This document shows, piece after piece, positions 1-8,642 of a DNA stretch of 64,000 nucleotides. The position numbers and the translations under genes were made by a program. The stretch's first letter is position 1; every line of letters starts with the position of its first letter. Origin of the DNA: Chryseobacterium sp. ERMR1:04 (GTDB lineage Bacteria > Bacteroidota > Bacteroidia > Flavobacteriales > Weeksellaceae); the NCBI RefSeq assembly GCF_001297705.1, contig NZ_LIRF01000008.1, positions 1,116,001 to 1,180,000 of the forward strand. The letters run 5' to 3'. Under the pieces are notes generated by a model, which saw only the letters and a program-made list of their open reading frames with translations, was not told the origin of the DNA and did no database searches.

Positions 1-701
1 CCTATATTACCAACCAGGATGTATTGGATATGATTATTAAATACAAACCTGATCTGGCAAGAGATACAGACACAGGTTTCATGTATTGTAATACCAATTT
101 TGCATTGTTGGCTCTGTTGATAGAGAAAATAACAAAAACGCCTTTTCCTCAAGCGATGAAAGAAATGGTTTTTACACCATTGAAAATGAATAATACCTAT
201 ATCTTTCAGGAAAAAGATATTCCTACAGCTTCACAATCTTTTTATTACACCAATAAACTATATCCTTTAGATAGATTAGATCTTATTTACGGAGATAAAA
301 ATGTGTATACAACGCCAAGAGATTTATATAATTTCTCAAAAGCAATGTTCTCAAAAAAATTCCTAAAACCGGAACTGATGGATATGGTGTTCTCTCCTTA
401 CAGCAATGAAAAAGTAGGAATGAACAATTATGGGCTAGGATTCAGAATGAAGATTTTTGATAACGGAGAAAAACTAACGTATCATAACGGATGGTGGCAC
501 GGAACAAACTCTGTTTTTGCCCATTTACTAAAATCAAAAGTAACTATTGTTGCCATTGGAAATAAGTATTCAAACAAAGTCTATACGGCGCTTGCTTTAT
601 CAGGTTTGTTTGAAGATTTCCCTGTACAGAAAGATAAGCTTCACAGCATCATGAATGACAATAAAGATTCTTTAAATGGCGGGCAGGATGTTCCAGAATA
701 A
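1..701 (+). CDS. Serine hydrolase of the beta-lactamase (PF00144) family, 5'-truncated by window edge
   Basis: The frame is open from base 3 with no stop before the first codons, so the true start lies outside the window and about 230 C-terminal residues are seen. The Tyr-Cys-Asn of 'FMYCNTNFALL' fits the Tyr-x-Asn motif of penicillin-binding/class C-like serine hydrolases, and His-Asn-Gly in 'YHNGWWHG' fits their third (KTG/HxG) motif. The Ser-x-x-Lys nucleophile motif must be upstream, so activity cannot be judged. The family includes esterases and D-aminopeptidases as well as beta-lactamases; the substrate is unknown and no resistance should be inferred. Confidence 0.8.
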   Translation, partial: YITNQDVLDMIIKYKPDLARDTDTGFMYCNTNFALLALLIEKITKTPFPQAMKEMVFTPLKMNNTYIFQEKDIPTASQSFYYTNKLYPLDRLDLIYGDKNVYTTPRDLYNFSKAMFSKKFLKPELMDMVFSPYSNEKVGMNNYGLGFRMKIFDNGEKLTYHNGWWHGTNSVFAHLLKSKVTIVAIGNKYSNKVYTALALSGLFEDFPVQKDKLHSIMNDNKDSLNGGQDVPE

Positions 702-726
702 TGTTTACTTTTGCTTAAACATATTC

Positions 727-2493
727 ATGAAAAGACTTCTTCTCTTATTTATTATAGGTTTTCTTGTGCAGTCGTGTGCAAGGGTAGGCTCTCCGGTTGG
801 TGGACCTAAAGATTCTTTAGCACCGAAATTTTTAAGCTCAAATATTGATTCAACAAGGATCAATGTTAAAAGAGATATTCGCGAACTGCGTCTTGATTTT
901 GATGAATATATTACGTTGAAAGACATCAATAAAAACCTGATTATTTCTCCGCCTATTAAAAATATCAAGCGTATTTTACCTTCAAATATTGCCAATAAAT
1001 TTATTTTGATCCAATGGACGGATACTTTGAAGGCCAATACAACATATAATTTCAACTTCGGAAACTCTATTGTAGATAACAACGAAGCGAATATTCTGCG
1101 TTATTTCAATTTTGCTTTTTCTACAGGAGATAAATTAGATGATCTGTATATCAGTGGTGAAGTAAAAGATGCATTAGCTATCAAAAAGCAAGCCTCAGGG
1201 ACCGAAAATAAGCTGGTTGTTGGGCTGTATCAAGTAAAAGATACCATTAACTATAAACAGAAACCTTACTACATCACGAAAGTAGATGCCGATGGGTATT
1301 ATGAACTGAATTATCTGTCACCCGGAAAATATAAGATTATTGCTTTCGAAGATGAAAACGGAAATTCAATGTATGATCCTGGAAAAGAAAAGGTTGGTTT
1401 TCAAAAAGAACCTGTAGATGTTGAAAAATCTATTTCAGGGTTGAATTTAAAAGTATATCCTTCTAAAAAAGCATTGAAATATGTTGAGATGAAAGAAATG
1501 CCGGGCGGAGTGATGATGACATTTGAAGGGCATCCTAGTGAAGTGAAAGTTAAGCCTTTGAGCGAAAAAATTAAAGATTACAAGATTACTCATACTCCAA
1601 AATCTGATACCGTGAGAGTTTGGTTTGATGCGGTAAAAAGTGATGTTGGACAAACTGCAACAGAGAACTTAAAGTTTGGGTATAATGCTGACCAGAAAAA
1701 GGATACGCTTTATAATGCCTCATTGTTCTATAAATACAATGCGAAAAGTGCTATGGAGATCAGTAGTGATAATGGAGGTGGAATGTTACCCCCGAAAACT
1801 GATTTCAAGATTACCTCAAATTATATCATCGATAAAATAAACCCTGAAAAATGGGTGTTAAAAAGTGATAGTTTAACGACTCAGGATTTTACGGCTCAGA
1901 TTTCTGAAACAAATCCGTATCAGATTTTAATAAAATCAGATTTTATTATTGGGAAAAAATACCAGTTAACGGTTCCTAAGACTACGGTTTCTTCATTCTA
2001 CGCTAAAACGTCGGAGTCAAAACGTTTCGATTTTGAAGCAGATAAACCTGAGAATTACGGTAGCCTGACATTTAAATTAGAAAATGCTCCTGCCTCCAAC
2101 TATTGGATTCAGTTGCTAGACTCATCAGAAAAGGTTGTTTATCAAAAATATACCAAAGGAGACGAAATAAAATTTGCAATCCTGAAGCCTGCTGAGTATA
2201 TCGTAAGGATATTGGTAGATAATAATGACAATAAATATTGGGACGAATCAGACTTCCTCAATGAGGTTTTTGCTGAAGATTCTTATGTCTATTATAAAGT
2301 TGCTCTTATAAGACCGTTGTGGGATACTAATGAAACTTGGGATTTAAAAGATACCAGAACATTAGACAGCCCTAAAACTTCTACACCTTCTAAAACGGTA
2401 GTTCCGAATGAAAATAAGGATAAACCGGTAAAACAAGATGCAAATAATCGTGAGTTGAAATCTGGAGGGGCTATTTTAACTCCTGTGAAGTAA
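727..2493 (+). CDS. Ig-like domain (SbsA/Big_5 type) lipoprotein
   Basis: I place the start at ATG 727 rather than the upstream ATG 676, because it gives a lipoprotein signal: Lys-Arg, a hydrophobic run and the lipobox Val-Gln-Ser-Cys. Mature residues 20-120 resemble the SbsA-type Ig-like domain common in Bacteroidetes ('RELRLDFDEYITL', then 'TTYNFNFGNSIVDNNE'). A later stretch ('DADGYYELNYLSPGKYKIIAFEDENGN') looks like a carboxypeptidase-regulatory-like beta domain and is echoed near the end ('LKPAEYIVRILVDNNDN'). It is probably an outer-membrane-anchored surface protein of unknown role. The haem-binding gene follows after 7 bases, suggesting co-transcription. Confidence 0.75.
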   Translation: MKRLLLLFIIGFLVQSCARVGSPVGGPKDSLAPKFLSSNIDSTRINVKRDIRELRLDFDEYITLKDINKNLIISPPIKNIKRILPSNIANKFILIQWTDTLKANTTYNFNFGNSIVDNNEANILRYFNFAFSTGDKLDDLYISGEVKDALAIKKQASGTENKLVVGLYQVKDTINYKQKPYYITKVDADGYYELNYLSPGKYKIIAFEDENGNSMYDPGKEKVGFQKEPVDVEKSISGLNLKVYPSKKALKYVEMKEMPGGVMMTFEGHPSEVKVKPLSEKIKDYKITHTPKSDTVRVWFDAVKSDVGQTATENLKFGYNADQKKDTLYNASLFYKYNAKSAMEISSDNGGGMLPPKTDFKITSNYIIDKINPEKWVLKSDSLTTQDFTAQISETNPYQILIKSDFIIGKKYQLTVPKTTVSSFYAKTSESKRFDFEADKPENYGSLTFKLENAPASNYWIQLLDSSEKVVYQKYTKGDEIKFAILKPAEYIVRILVDNNDNKYWDESDFLNEVFAEDSYVYYKVALIRPLWDTNETWDLKDTRTLDSPKTSTPSKTVVPNENKDKPVKQDANNRELKSGGAILTPVK

Positions 2494-2500
2494 GAAAATT

Positions 2501-2959
2501 ATGAAGACTGCAAAAAAAATTGTGTTTTGGACGTTGGTAGCTTTTGCGATGATCCAGTTTATTCCAATCGACAGAGTGAATAAACCCGTAGATCATGCTG
2601 TAAATTTCGTGGAGGCTAAGAATACCCCGGAAAAGATCAGAGGATTGATAAAAGGGGCTTGCTATGACTGTCATTCTAATGAAACAGTATATCCGAAGTA
2701 TGCTTTTATCGCACCTATTTCATGGTCTGTAAAAAGCCATGTTAATGACGGTAGAGAACGTCTTAATTTTTCTATTTGGGGTACTTACAATAAGGAGTTG
2801 AAAGAGAATATGCTGAGCAGAGCTGCAGAAACCGTTCAAAATAAAATGATGCCTTTGCCAGGATATATTGTTTATCATAAAGAGGCTAATTTATCTGAAG
2901 CAGAAAGAAAGCTATTGTCTAATTACTTTGAAGAAATGCTTAAGAATAAGTCTTACTAG
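2501..2959 (+). CDS. Haem-binding domain protein (PF14376-like), single CxxCH
   Basis: This 152-residue protein has an N-terminal hydrophobic segment (residues 7-22), an uncleaved anchor or signal peptide, then a c-type haem motif Cys54-Tyr-Asp-Cys57-His58. The flanking 'RGLIKGACYDCHSNET' and the later 'MMPLPGY' match the Haem_bd family, in which the Met-rich stretch may provide an axial ligand. It probably acts in the periplasm as a small electron carrier or haem sensor, but no partner is evident. It sits 7 bases after the Ig-like lipoprotein gene. The hairpin downstream separates it from the convergent Nudix gene. Confidence 0.8.
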   Translation: MKTAKKIVFWTLVAFAMIQFIPIDRVNKPVDHAVNFVEAKNTPEKIRGLIKGACYDCHSNETVYPKYAFIAPISWSVKSHVNDGRERLNFSIWGTYNKELKENMLSRAAETVQNKMMPLPGYIVYHKEANLSEAERKLLSNYFEEMLKNKSY

Positions 2960-2971
2960 CAAATAAAAAAA

Positions 2972-3042
2972 CTCTCGCAGATCTTACAAATTAGCGGATG
3001 ATTATATTTAAAAATCTGCATAACCTGTAAAATCTGCGAGAG
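2972..3042. repeat. Long-loop inverted repeat between convergent genes (bidirectional terminator or interspersed repeat)
   Basis: Arms 2972-2988 and 3026-3042 are complementary at 16 of 17 positions (CTCTCGCAGATCTTACA against TGTAAAATCTGCGAGAG) and enclose 37 bases. The loop repeats fragments of the arm ('AATCTGCATAA'), typical of the 'AATCTGCG' repeats scattered in flavobacterial intergenic DNA. Its position between convergent genes suits a bidirectional terminator. Confidence 0.6.
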
Positions 3043-3058
3043 ATATATTGATAAAGAA

Positions 3059-3574
3059 TTATATTTTCTTTAAATACCTTTCAAAAAATATCTTCTGAGA
3101 ATCAAAAGCGATATCATCGAGGTTGATTTTATTTAAAGGAATCCATTGGGTCTCTGAGATCTCAGATAACTCAATATTCACTTCAAATTTTTCCGAAACA
3201 GTATATTCATAAAATAAATCAATTGTATTATAATCAATTTCTTTGTATTGATAAACGTTTGGAAGACTCGTTACGTACTTTAAGTTTGAAATATTGATAT
3301 CAAGCTGAAGTTCCTCGAAAAGCTCTCTTTTACAAGCTTCTTCTGCGCTTTCTTTGGGATCTACAAAACCTCCGGCTAAATCTAGTTTTCCTTTTTTAGG
3401 CTCCTGATTTCTTCGGGTAAGGTAAATTTCATCACCACATCTTATTACTACGGCTACAGCGCCGGCAACGTTATTGTAGAGTCTGAAATCACAATTTGGG
3501 CAGCTCCATTTCTTTTCGCCGTCCCACTGTAGAGTTTCTTTGCCACAGCTTGGGCAATATTTCAATAGTTTCAT
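3059..3574 (-). CDS. Nudix hydrolase with N-terminal zinc ribbon
   Basis: The N-terminus has two Cys pairs (CPSCG at residues 8-12 and CPNC at about 26-29), a zinc ribbon as in NudC-like or ADP-ribose-type Nudix proteins. The Nudix box is intact: Gly-x5-Glu in 'GGFVDPKES' followed by 'RELFEEL' (REUxEE). It hydrolyses a nucleoside diphosphate linked to another moiety, but the substrate cannot be named. The ATG overlaps the stop of the recombinase gene (TAATG), so the two are translationally coupled; the deaminase gene lies 8 bases further upstream in the same operon. Confidence 0.85.
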   Translation of the reverse strand: MKLLKYCPSCGKETLQWDGEKKWSCPNCDFRLYNNVAGAVAVVIRCGDEIYLTRRNQEPKKGKLDLAGGFVDPKESAEEACKRELFEELQLDINISNLKYVTSLPNVYQYKEIDYNTIDLFYEYTVSEKFEVNIELSEISETQWIPLNKINLDDIAFDSQKIFFERYLKKI

Positions 3575-4485
3575 TACGCAATATTACTATTTCTCGGGTG
3601 ATAGGTTAAGATCACATCGCGAAGTTCTTCAGTTTTTAAGTGAGTATAGATCTCTGTTGTTGTAATACTTGAATGCCCCAGCATTTCCTGTATATAACGT
3701 AGATCTGCACCGTTTTGTAATAAATGGGTAGCAAAAGAATGTCTAAACGTGTGTGGAGATATTTTCTTGCTTACACCTGCTTTATCGGTAAGTTCTTTTA
3801 TAATTAAGAATACAATTACTCTAGACATAGAGGTACCTCTGCTGTTCAGAAATAGTGAGTCTTCGTACTTTTTATTGATCTTGCTTTTTGAGCGTGTTTC
3901 CTGAATATAGTTTTGTAACAAATCTGCAGTATAATCTGCTAATGGAACGAAACGGGTTTTATTTCCCTTTCCATTCACTTTGATATAATTTTCTACAAAA
4001 TTAATGTTTGAAATCTTCAGATCAATAAGTTCCGAAACGCGAAGGCCGCATCCGTACAATACTTCAATAATACACTGGTTTCTCTTTCCAAGATCTGATG
4101 ATACTTCTATAGCGCTGATAATTTTATTGATATCAGGTAGGCTTAAGGTATCAGGCAAATATAATCCCAACTTGGGACCCTCGAGCAAAGCTGCCGGATT
4201 ATCTTCACGAAACTCATCTTCAAGTAAAAATTTGAAGAAAGCTTTTATAGAAGATATCCATCTTGCTTGTGATCTTTCGCTGAATTTCTGTTTAGAAAGA
4301 TTAAAGATGTATTCTTGCAGATTTTCATACGCTATAGAACCCGGACCGATATTTTCCAGATCCACTACTGCGTATTCTTTTAGTTTTTTAATGTCCCGAA
4401 CGTAGGCGTCGAGCGTGTTTTCTGAAAAATTTCTTTCGAATCGAAGAAATATTTCAAAATCCTTAATTTTTTCATCCCAAGTCAT
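3574..4485 (-). CDS. xerD: Tyrosine recombinase XerD/XerC-type
   Basis: The length (303 residues) and layout fit chromosomal Xer recombinases: a SAM-like core-binding domain (about 1-95) and a catalytic domain (about 110-290). All six catalytic residues are visible: Arg149 (CGLRVSEL), Lys173 (NGKGNKTR), His245 and Arg248 (HTFRHS), His271 (LGHSS) and Tyr280. It should resolve chromosome dimers at dif. It lies among housekeeping genes with no att-like repeats or phage genes, so it is not an integrase of a mobile element. XerC and XerD cannot be separated with certainty from sequence alone; most Bacteroidetes annotate this form as XerD. Confidence 0.85.
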   Translation of the reverse strand: MTWDEKIKDFEIFLRFERNFSENTLDAYVRDIKKLKEYAVVDLENIGPGSIAYENLQEYIFNLSKQKFSERSQARWISSIKAFFKFLLEDEFREDNPAALLEGPKLGLYLPDTLSLPDINKIISAIEVSSDLGKRNQCIIEVLYGCGLRVSELIDLKISNINFVENYIKVNGKGNKTRFVPLADYTADLLQNYIQETRSKSKINKKYEDSLFLNSRGTSMSRVIVFLIIKELTDKAGVSKKISPHTFRHSFATHLLQNGADLRYIQEMLGHSSITTTEIYTHLKTEELRDVILTYHPRNSNIA

Positions 4486-4493
4486 GTTTGTGC

Positions 4494-4916
4494 TTATTTT
4501 TTTAGTTCACAGTCCGATATTTGTTCTATTTCAATGTTATGGTTCCTCAAGAACGATATCCCATCATCGTCCGAATATTCATTAATATACACAAGTCTGG
4601 AAATTCCTGCCTGTAAAATAAGTTTACTACATTCTTTGCAAGGGGATAGCGTTAAATATAACGTTGCTCCTTTTGCAGATTGTGTAGAAGAGGCTAACTT
4701 TAATATAGCGTTAGCTTCTGCATGCAGTACATACCAATGTGTTGTTCCCCCTTCATCTTCACAGCAGTTTTCAAATCCCGAAGGAGTGCCGTTGTACCCA
4801 TCTGAAATAATCATCCTATCTTTTACGATAAGAGCTCCTACTTGTTTTCGTTTGCAGTAGGAAAGGTTTGCCCACTCGAGGGCCATTTTTAGATAAGCTT
4901 TATCAAACTTATTCAT
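4494..4916 (-). CDS. dCMP deaminase-family (ComEB-like) cytidine/deoxycytidylate deaminase
   Basis: The 140-residue protein carries the zinc site of the family: His-Ala-Glu in 'LHAEANAI' (proton-shuttling Glu) and Pro-Cys-x-x-Cys in 'LSPCKECS'. 'NGTPSGFENC' is the additional conserved loop of dCMP deaminases. The likely reaction is dCMP to dUMP, feeding dTMP synthesis. It ends 8 bases before xerD, so the three genes deaminase, xerD and Nudix form one operon. Confidence 0.85.
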   Translation of the reverse strand: MNKFDKAYLKMALEWANLSYCKRKQVGALIVKDRMIISDGYNGTPSGFENCCEDEGGTTHWYVLHAEANAILKLASSTQSAKGATLYLTLSPCKECSKLILQAGISRLVYINEYSDDDGISFLRNHNIEIEQISDCELKK

Positions 4917-4958
4917 ACAGCGTCATTGTTTTTTTTCGAAATAATTGGATTAATTTTC

Positions 4959-5726
4959 TTAGAAGTTAGGCTTTCTTTTCTCAATAAAAGCAGAAACTCC
5001 CTCTTTTTTATCATCAAGTTCAAAAAGTTCCCCGAAATATTTGATCTCAGTTTCAAAACCTTTATCCGTATCAGATAAGTTTACGGCATGTATTGCCTTT
5101 GATATTGCCATCGGTGAGTTGTTGGCAATTACATTTGCTAGTTCTTTTGTTTTTGTTAGTAATTCTCCAATAGGATATACTTCATTTACCAATCCGATTT
5201 CTTTAGCTCTCTGAGCGGGGATCATTTTGGCTGAGAAGATCATTTCATTGGCAATACCTTTTCCTACAAGCTTTGGAAGCCTTTGTGTTCCTCCGTACCC
5301 AGGAATTAATCCTAATGTAACTTCTGGAAGACCCAATTTAGCATTTTCCGATGCGTATCTGATGTGGCATGCCATGGCAAGCTCTAAACCTCCACCTAAA
5401 GCAAATCCGTTTACGGCTGCTATCACTGGTTTAGATAAGTTTTCTATTGTATTAAAAATAAAGTTTTGCCCGTTTCTGGCTAATTCTTCCGCTTTTTCCT
5501 GTCCAAAATCACTAAATTCTTTAATATCAGCTCCAGCTACGAAAGATTTTTCTCCGCTTCCTGTAATAATAATGACTCTGCACGATTTATCTTCGTTTAG
5601 TTCGTTTATTGCTGAACTAATTTCTTTAATCGTTTTTGCGTTTAAAGCATTTAAACTTTCAGGTCTATTTATGGTGATTATTGATAATTTATCTTCTTTA
5701 GTTAATAATATGTTTTCGTAACTCAT
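4959..5726 (-). CDS. Enoyl-CoA hydratase/isomerase (crotonase) family
   Basis: A 255-residue single-domain crotonase. The oxyanion-hole segments are visible ('VAGADIKEF', 'ALGGGLELAMACHIR'), as is the catalytic Glu region ('GLPEVTLGLIPGYGGTQRLP') and the C-terminal 'EGVSAFIEKRKPNF'. Both family glutamates are present, consistent with a hydratase acting in fatty acid or branched-chain CoA oxidation. The specific substrate is not decidable. It is transcribed alone, after the catalase terminator and 42 bases before the deaminase gene. Confidence 0.85.
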   Translation of the reverse strand: MSYENILLTKEDKLSIITINRPESLNALNAKTIKEISSAINELNEDKSCRVIIITGSGEKSFVAGADIKEFSDFGQEKAEELARNGQNFIFNTIENLSKPVIAAVNGFALGGGLELAMACHIRYASENAKLGLPEVTLGLIPGYGGTQRLPKLVGKGIANEMIFSAKMIPAQRAKEIGLVNEVYPIGELLTKTKELANVIANNSPMAISKAIHAVNLSDTDKGFETEIKYFGELFELDDKKEGVSAFIEKRKPNF

Positions 5727-5776
5727 TTTTCCACTTTAAAATATTATTTGTGCAAATTATAAATTTTTTACAAAAA

Positions 5777-5805
5777 AAAGGAAAAAATACTGTTTTTTTT
5801 TCCTT
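5777..5805 (-). terminator. Rho-independent terminator of the catalase gene
   Basis: AAAGGAAAAAA (5777-5787) pairs with TTTTTTCCTTT (5795-5805). On the minus strand the hairpin lies about 30 bases after the catalase stop and is followed by a T run. Confidence 0.65.
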
Positions 5806-5832
5806 TAAATTGAAATTATTATTCAAATATGT

Positions 5833-7320
5833 TTATTTTGAATGATTCATCATATTTGCATCAATATTAACATTTAGTTGTGATGCTACTTTCATGCCAA
5901 GTTCAATATTTGCTCTAAAAAAATGGCATAATTGTCTATTTATGATTTCATCTCTCTTTGGACCATCAATTCCTTTCATGCTTCCGATGATATTTTGAAT
6001 CAGATGTTCTCTGTCTTCATTGTTCATTGCTTTTGTATACAACAAGCCTGGCTGAGTGTAATGATCATCATCGTTTTCATTTCTATTGTAGCTGGCAACG
6101 TGGTTGCTGTCTAGCTCATATTCGAAATTTTTATAGGCTGAATCTGGCTTAATATCATCAAAACTGTTAGGATGATAATTTGGTTGGTCCTGATATTGGC
6201 TTGAGTCTGCCATATAACCATCTCTTTGGTAATTGTTAACGGCAAAAGGACAACGGTTGACTTCTAACTGGTGAGCATTTACGCCAACTCTGTATCGGTG
6301 TGCATCCGGATAAGAAAATAATCTTCCCTGAAGCATTTTGTCCGGAGAGAAACTAATTCCGTCAATTAAATTACTTGGAGAGAAGGTAGATTGTTCTACG
6401 TGTGCGAAATAATTCACAGGAACTTCATTCAATTCCATTTCACCCACTTCAATCAATGGGAAATCTCCCTGGAACCAAACTTTAGTAATGTCAAAAGGAT
6501 TCCATCTGAAATCTCTTGCCTGCTCTTCTGTCATTACTTGGATATACATCGTCCATTTTGGGAAATCTCCATTATCAATAGCGTTGCAAAGATCTTCCTG
6601 AGCAAAATCTGGATTTTCTCCCGCCATTTTCACAGCGTCGTCATTGGTGAAGTTTTTAATTCCCTGTTTTGTTTTAAAATGGAATTTTACCCACACTCTT
6701 TCATTATCTGCATTAATCATGGAGAAGGTGTGAGATCCGAAACCATGCATATGTCTGAATCCGTGAGGAGTTCCTCTATCAGACATTAAAATTAAAACCT
6801 GATGAAGTGATTCTGGGTTTAAACTCCAAAAATCCCACATCATGGTTGCGCTCTTTAAGTTGGTTTTAGGAACTCTTTTTTGGGTATGAATGAAATCCGG
6901 AAATTTTTTAGCATCCTTAATAAAGAATACCGGTGTGTTGTTTCCAACTAAATCCCAGTTTCCGTCTTCTGTATAAAATTTTAAGGCAAATCCTCTAGGG
7001 TCTCTTGCGGTATCTGCACTTCCTTTTTCGCCACCTACGGTAGAGAAACGAGCAAACATTCTGCATGAATTTCCAACTTTTGAAAATATTTTTGCTTTGG
7101 TATATTTACTAATATCATGTGTTATGGTTAACGTTCCATAAGCGCCACTTCCTTTAGCGTGAACAATTCTTTCAGGAATTCTTTCTCTTACAAAATGCGC
7201 AAGGTTTTCCTGAAGGATAAAATCCTGTAATAATACGGGACCTCTTGGACCCACGGTCTGAGAATCCTGATGCTCAAAGTAAGGAGCACCGCTGCTTAAT
7301 GTTAATTTTTTAGAATCCAT
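5833..7320 (-). CDS. Haem catalase (clade 3-type small subunit)
   Basis: At 495 residues this is a small-subunit monofunctional catalase converting hydrogen peroxide to water and oxygen. Visible landmarks are the His-containing 'RIVHAKGSGAYG', the distal-side 'RFSTVGGEKGSADTARDPRGFALKF' block and Asn in 'NNTPVFFIKD', and the proximal haem-ligand motif 'LFSYPDAHRYR' with Tyr. It is transcribed divergently from an OxyR-type regulator over a 132-base gap, the classic peroxide-response arrangement, so induction by OxyR is likely. No secretion signal is seen. Confidence 0.93.
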   Translation of the reverse strand: MDSKKLTLSSGAPYFEHQDSQTVGPRGPVLLQDFILQENLAHFVRERIPERIVHAKGSGAYGTLTITHDISKYTKAKIFSKVGNSCRMFARFSTVGGEKGSADTARDPRGFALKFYTEDGNWDLVGNNTPVFFIKDAKKFPDFIHTQKRVPKTNLKSATMMWDFWSLNPESLHQVLILMSDRGTPHGFRHMHGFGSHTFSMINADNERVWVKFHFKTKQGIKNFTNDDAVKMAGENPDFAQEDLCNAIDNGDFPKWTMYIQVMTEEQARDFRWNPFDITKVWFQGDFPLIEVGEMELNEVPVNYFAHVEQSTFSPSNLIDGISFSPDKMLQGRLFSYPDAHRYRVGVNAHQLEVNRCPFAVNNYQRDGYMADSSQYQDQPNYHPNSFDDIKPDSAYKNFEYELDSNHVASYNRNENDDDHYTQPGLLYTKAMNNEDREHLIQNIIGSMKGIDGPKRDEIINRQLCHFFRANIELGMKVASQLNVNIDANMMNHSK

Positions 7321-7382
7321 ATAGTTATGATTTGAATGATTGATTTACGATTTATATACTATTATGTAAAGGTACTAATTAT

Positions 7383-7418
7383 CAAAATTACAGGAATTTT
7401 TAATTGCTAATTGCAAAA
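7383..7418 (-). promoter_or_regulatory. Candidate catalase promoter (TTTTG-N23-TAATTTTG)
   Basis: On the minus strand TTTTG (7418-7414) is followed after 23 bases by TAATTTTG (7390-7383), matching the Bacteroidetes -33/-7 consensus with a slightly long spacer. It overlaps the oxyR promoter in the opposite direction. Confidence 0.45.
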
Positions 7419-7432
7419 ACATCATATCTTTG
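7404..7432 (+). promoter_or_regulatory. Candidate oxyR promoter (TTG-N18-TATCTTTG)
   Basis: TTG at 7404-7406 and TATCTTTG at 7425-7432 are 18 bases apart and fit the Bacteroidetes consensus. Transcription would start about 7438, leaving a leader of roughly 15 bases before ATG 7453. Confidence 0.5.
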
Positions 7433-7452
7433 TAATAGATAATATTAATCAG

Positions 7453-8403
7453 ATGAACATTCAGCAATTGGAATATCTTATCGCTGTAGATAAGTATAAA
7501 CACTTTGGAAAAGCAGCTCAAGCTTGCTTCATTACACAGCCTACATTGAGTGCAATGATACAGAAATTTGAGGATGAACTGGATGTAAAGGTTTTTGATA
7601 GAACTACCCACCCGATTCGTACAACAGATGTAGGACTTCAGATCATTGATCAGGCAAAGGTAATTATAGAATCCGTCAATGAATTGAGGAATAAGGCTAA
7701 TCTTTTAAATAATATTTTAGGAGGAACCATTAATTTGGGAATCATTCCTACGGTGTCGTCTTTCATTTTACCTACTGAGATTTTTGCATTCTTGGAAGAG
7801 AATCCGAAAATTCAGATGAATGTAAAAGAAATGACCACTGATAGTATTATTAAGGCTTTAAAAGCGGGAGAATTGGATGCAGGAATTATTTCCACTCCTT
7901 ATGATACGGCTGATGAATTTTATCAGGACTTCTTATTTAATGAAGAATTGATGATCTACAGCTCAAATACTGAAGCGAATAAGAAAAATTCTTATGTTGT
8001 TCCTGAAGATCTTAATGTTGAAAAGGTTTGGTTGCTTGAAGAAGGAAACTGCCTGAGAAACCAATTTGAAAATATCTGTCACCTAAAAGAGAATACCTTA
8101 AAACCTAAGAATTTAGATTTCTTGGCGTCTAATATTCAGACTTTGGTACACATGGTAGATAAAGTTGGTGGAATCAGTATTTTACCAGAATTGGCATTGA
8201 GTCAACTTTCTGAAGAACAAAAAGGAAATGTGTTCAGATTTAAGAAGCCTTTCCCTTACAGAGAGATAAGCATCATTTATTATAAGCCAACTTTCAAGCA
8301 AAAAATTATTGATGAATTGTCTAATTCTATCAGAATATCTTTAAAAGACAAACTAAACTATAACGAAAGCCCAAAAGAATTCGTAAGTATAAAACCACAA
8401 TAG
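7453..8403 (+). CDS. oxyR: OxyR-type LysR-family peroxide-sensing regulator
   Basis: The start is set at ATG 7453 ('MNIQQLEYLIAV'), the usual LysR N-terminus; the frame extends upstream but over the promoter. Residues 1-60 form the winged helix-turn-helix ('FGKAAQACFITQPTLSAMI') and about 90-300 the effector domain. Cys200 and Cys209 in 'GNCLRNQFENICH' are nine residues apart, the same spacing as the redox pair of E. coli OxyR, so disulfide sensing of peroxide is well supported. It is divergent from catalase, its probable target. Confidence 0.88.
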   Translation: MNIQQLEYLIAVDKYKHFGKAAQACFITQPTLSAMIQKFEDELDVKVFDRTTHPIRTTDVGLQIIDQAKVIIESVNELRNKANLLNNILGGTINLGIIPTVSSFILPTEIFAFLEENPKIQMNVKEMTTDSIIKALKAGELDAGIISTPYDTADEFYQDFLFNEELMIYSSNTEANKKNSYVVPEDLNVEKVWLLEEGNCLRNQFENICHLKENTLKPKNLDFLASNIQTLVHMVDKVGGISILPELALSQLSEEQKGNVFRFKKPFPYREISIIYYKPTFKQKIIDELSNSIRISLKDKLNYNESPKEFVSIKPQ

Positions 8404-8470
8404 TTTATTTTTCTTAATAAAGGTTGATAAATCATTAATTTAAAGAAAATTATAATTAGTAAACAAAAGT

Positions 8471-8502
8471 TTTGAGTATTAAAAAAATAGTACTTAAATT
8501 TG
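8471..8502 (+). promoter_or_regulatory. metK promoter (TTTG-N20-TAAATTTG)
   Basis: TTTG at 8471-8474 and TAAATTTG at 8495-8502, separated by 20 bases, fit the Bacteroidetes promoter well. The start point would lie about 8508, just before the riboswitch aptamer. Confidence 0.55.
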
Positions 8503-8510
8503 TCAACGTT

Positions 8511-8605
8511 TACGAACGAGGAAAAATTTGACCTGATTGCAACCTCTATAAAAAAAAGCTAAAACAGTATTTCTATTTTGAGCTTTTCTGGCAATTATTC
8601 AGGTT
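8511..8605 (+). promoter_or_regulatory. SAM-II-class riboswitch leader of metK
   Basis: The SAM-II core is recognisable: P1 GAGG (8518-8521) with CCTC (8543-8546), loop L1 containing TTGCA (8537-8541), an A-rich L3 (8548-8557) and the conserved GCTAAAA (8558-8564) with CAG (8565-8567) able to pair with CTG (8533-8535) as the pseudoknot. A competing fold is also visible: AAAAGCT (8554-8560) pairs with AGCTTTT (8581-8587), and CCTGA (8532-8536) with TCAGG (8599-8603), just before T-rich 8604-8620. Location upstream of SAM synthetase supports SAM sensing. The class assignment is by eye. Confidence 0.7.
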
Positions 8606-8642
8606 TTTCTTCATTTTTTTTAATCTAAAAATACAGAATAAT

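Noticed and set aside
1-701. Beta-lactamase resistance gene
   Set aside because: Motifs fit the broad serine hydrolase family, the N-terminal nucleophile is outside the window and there is no resistance context.
676-726. Upstream start for the Ig-like lipoprotein
   Set aside because: It overlaps the previous gene and precedes a complete lipoprotein signal beginning at 727.
3574-4485. Tyrosine recombinase as sign of an integrated element
   Set aside because: It has Xer length and residues, sits in a housekeeping operon, and no att repeats, phage genes or tRNA are near.
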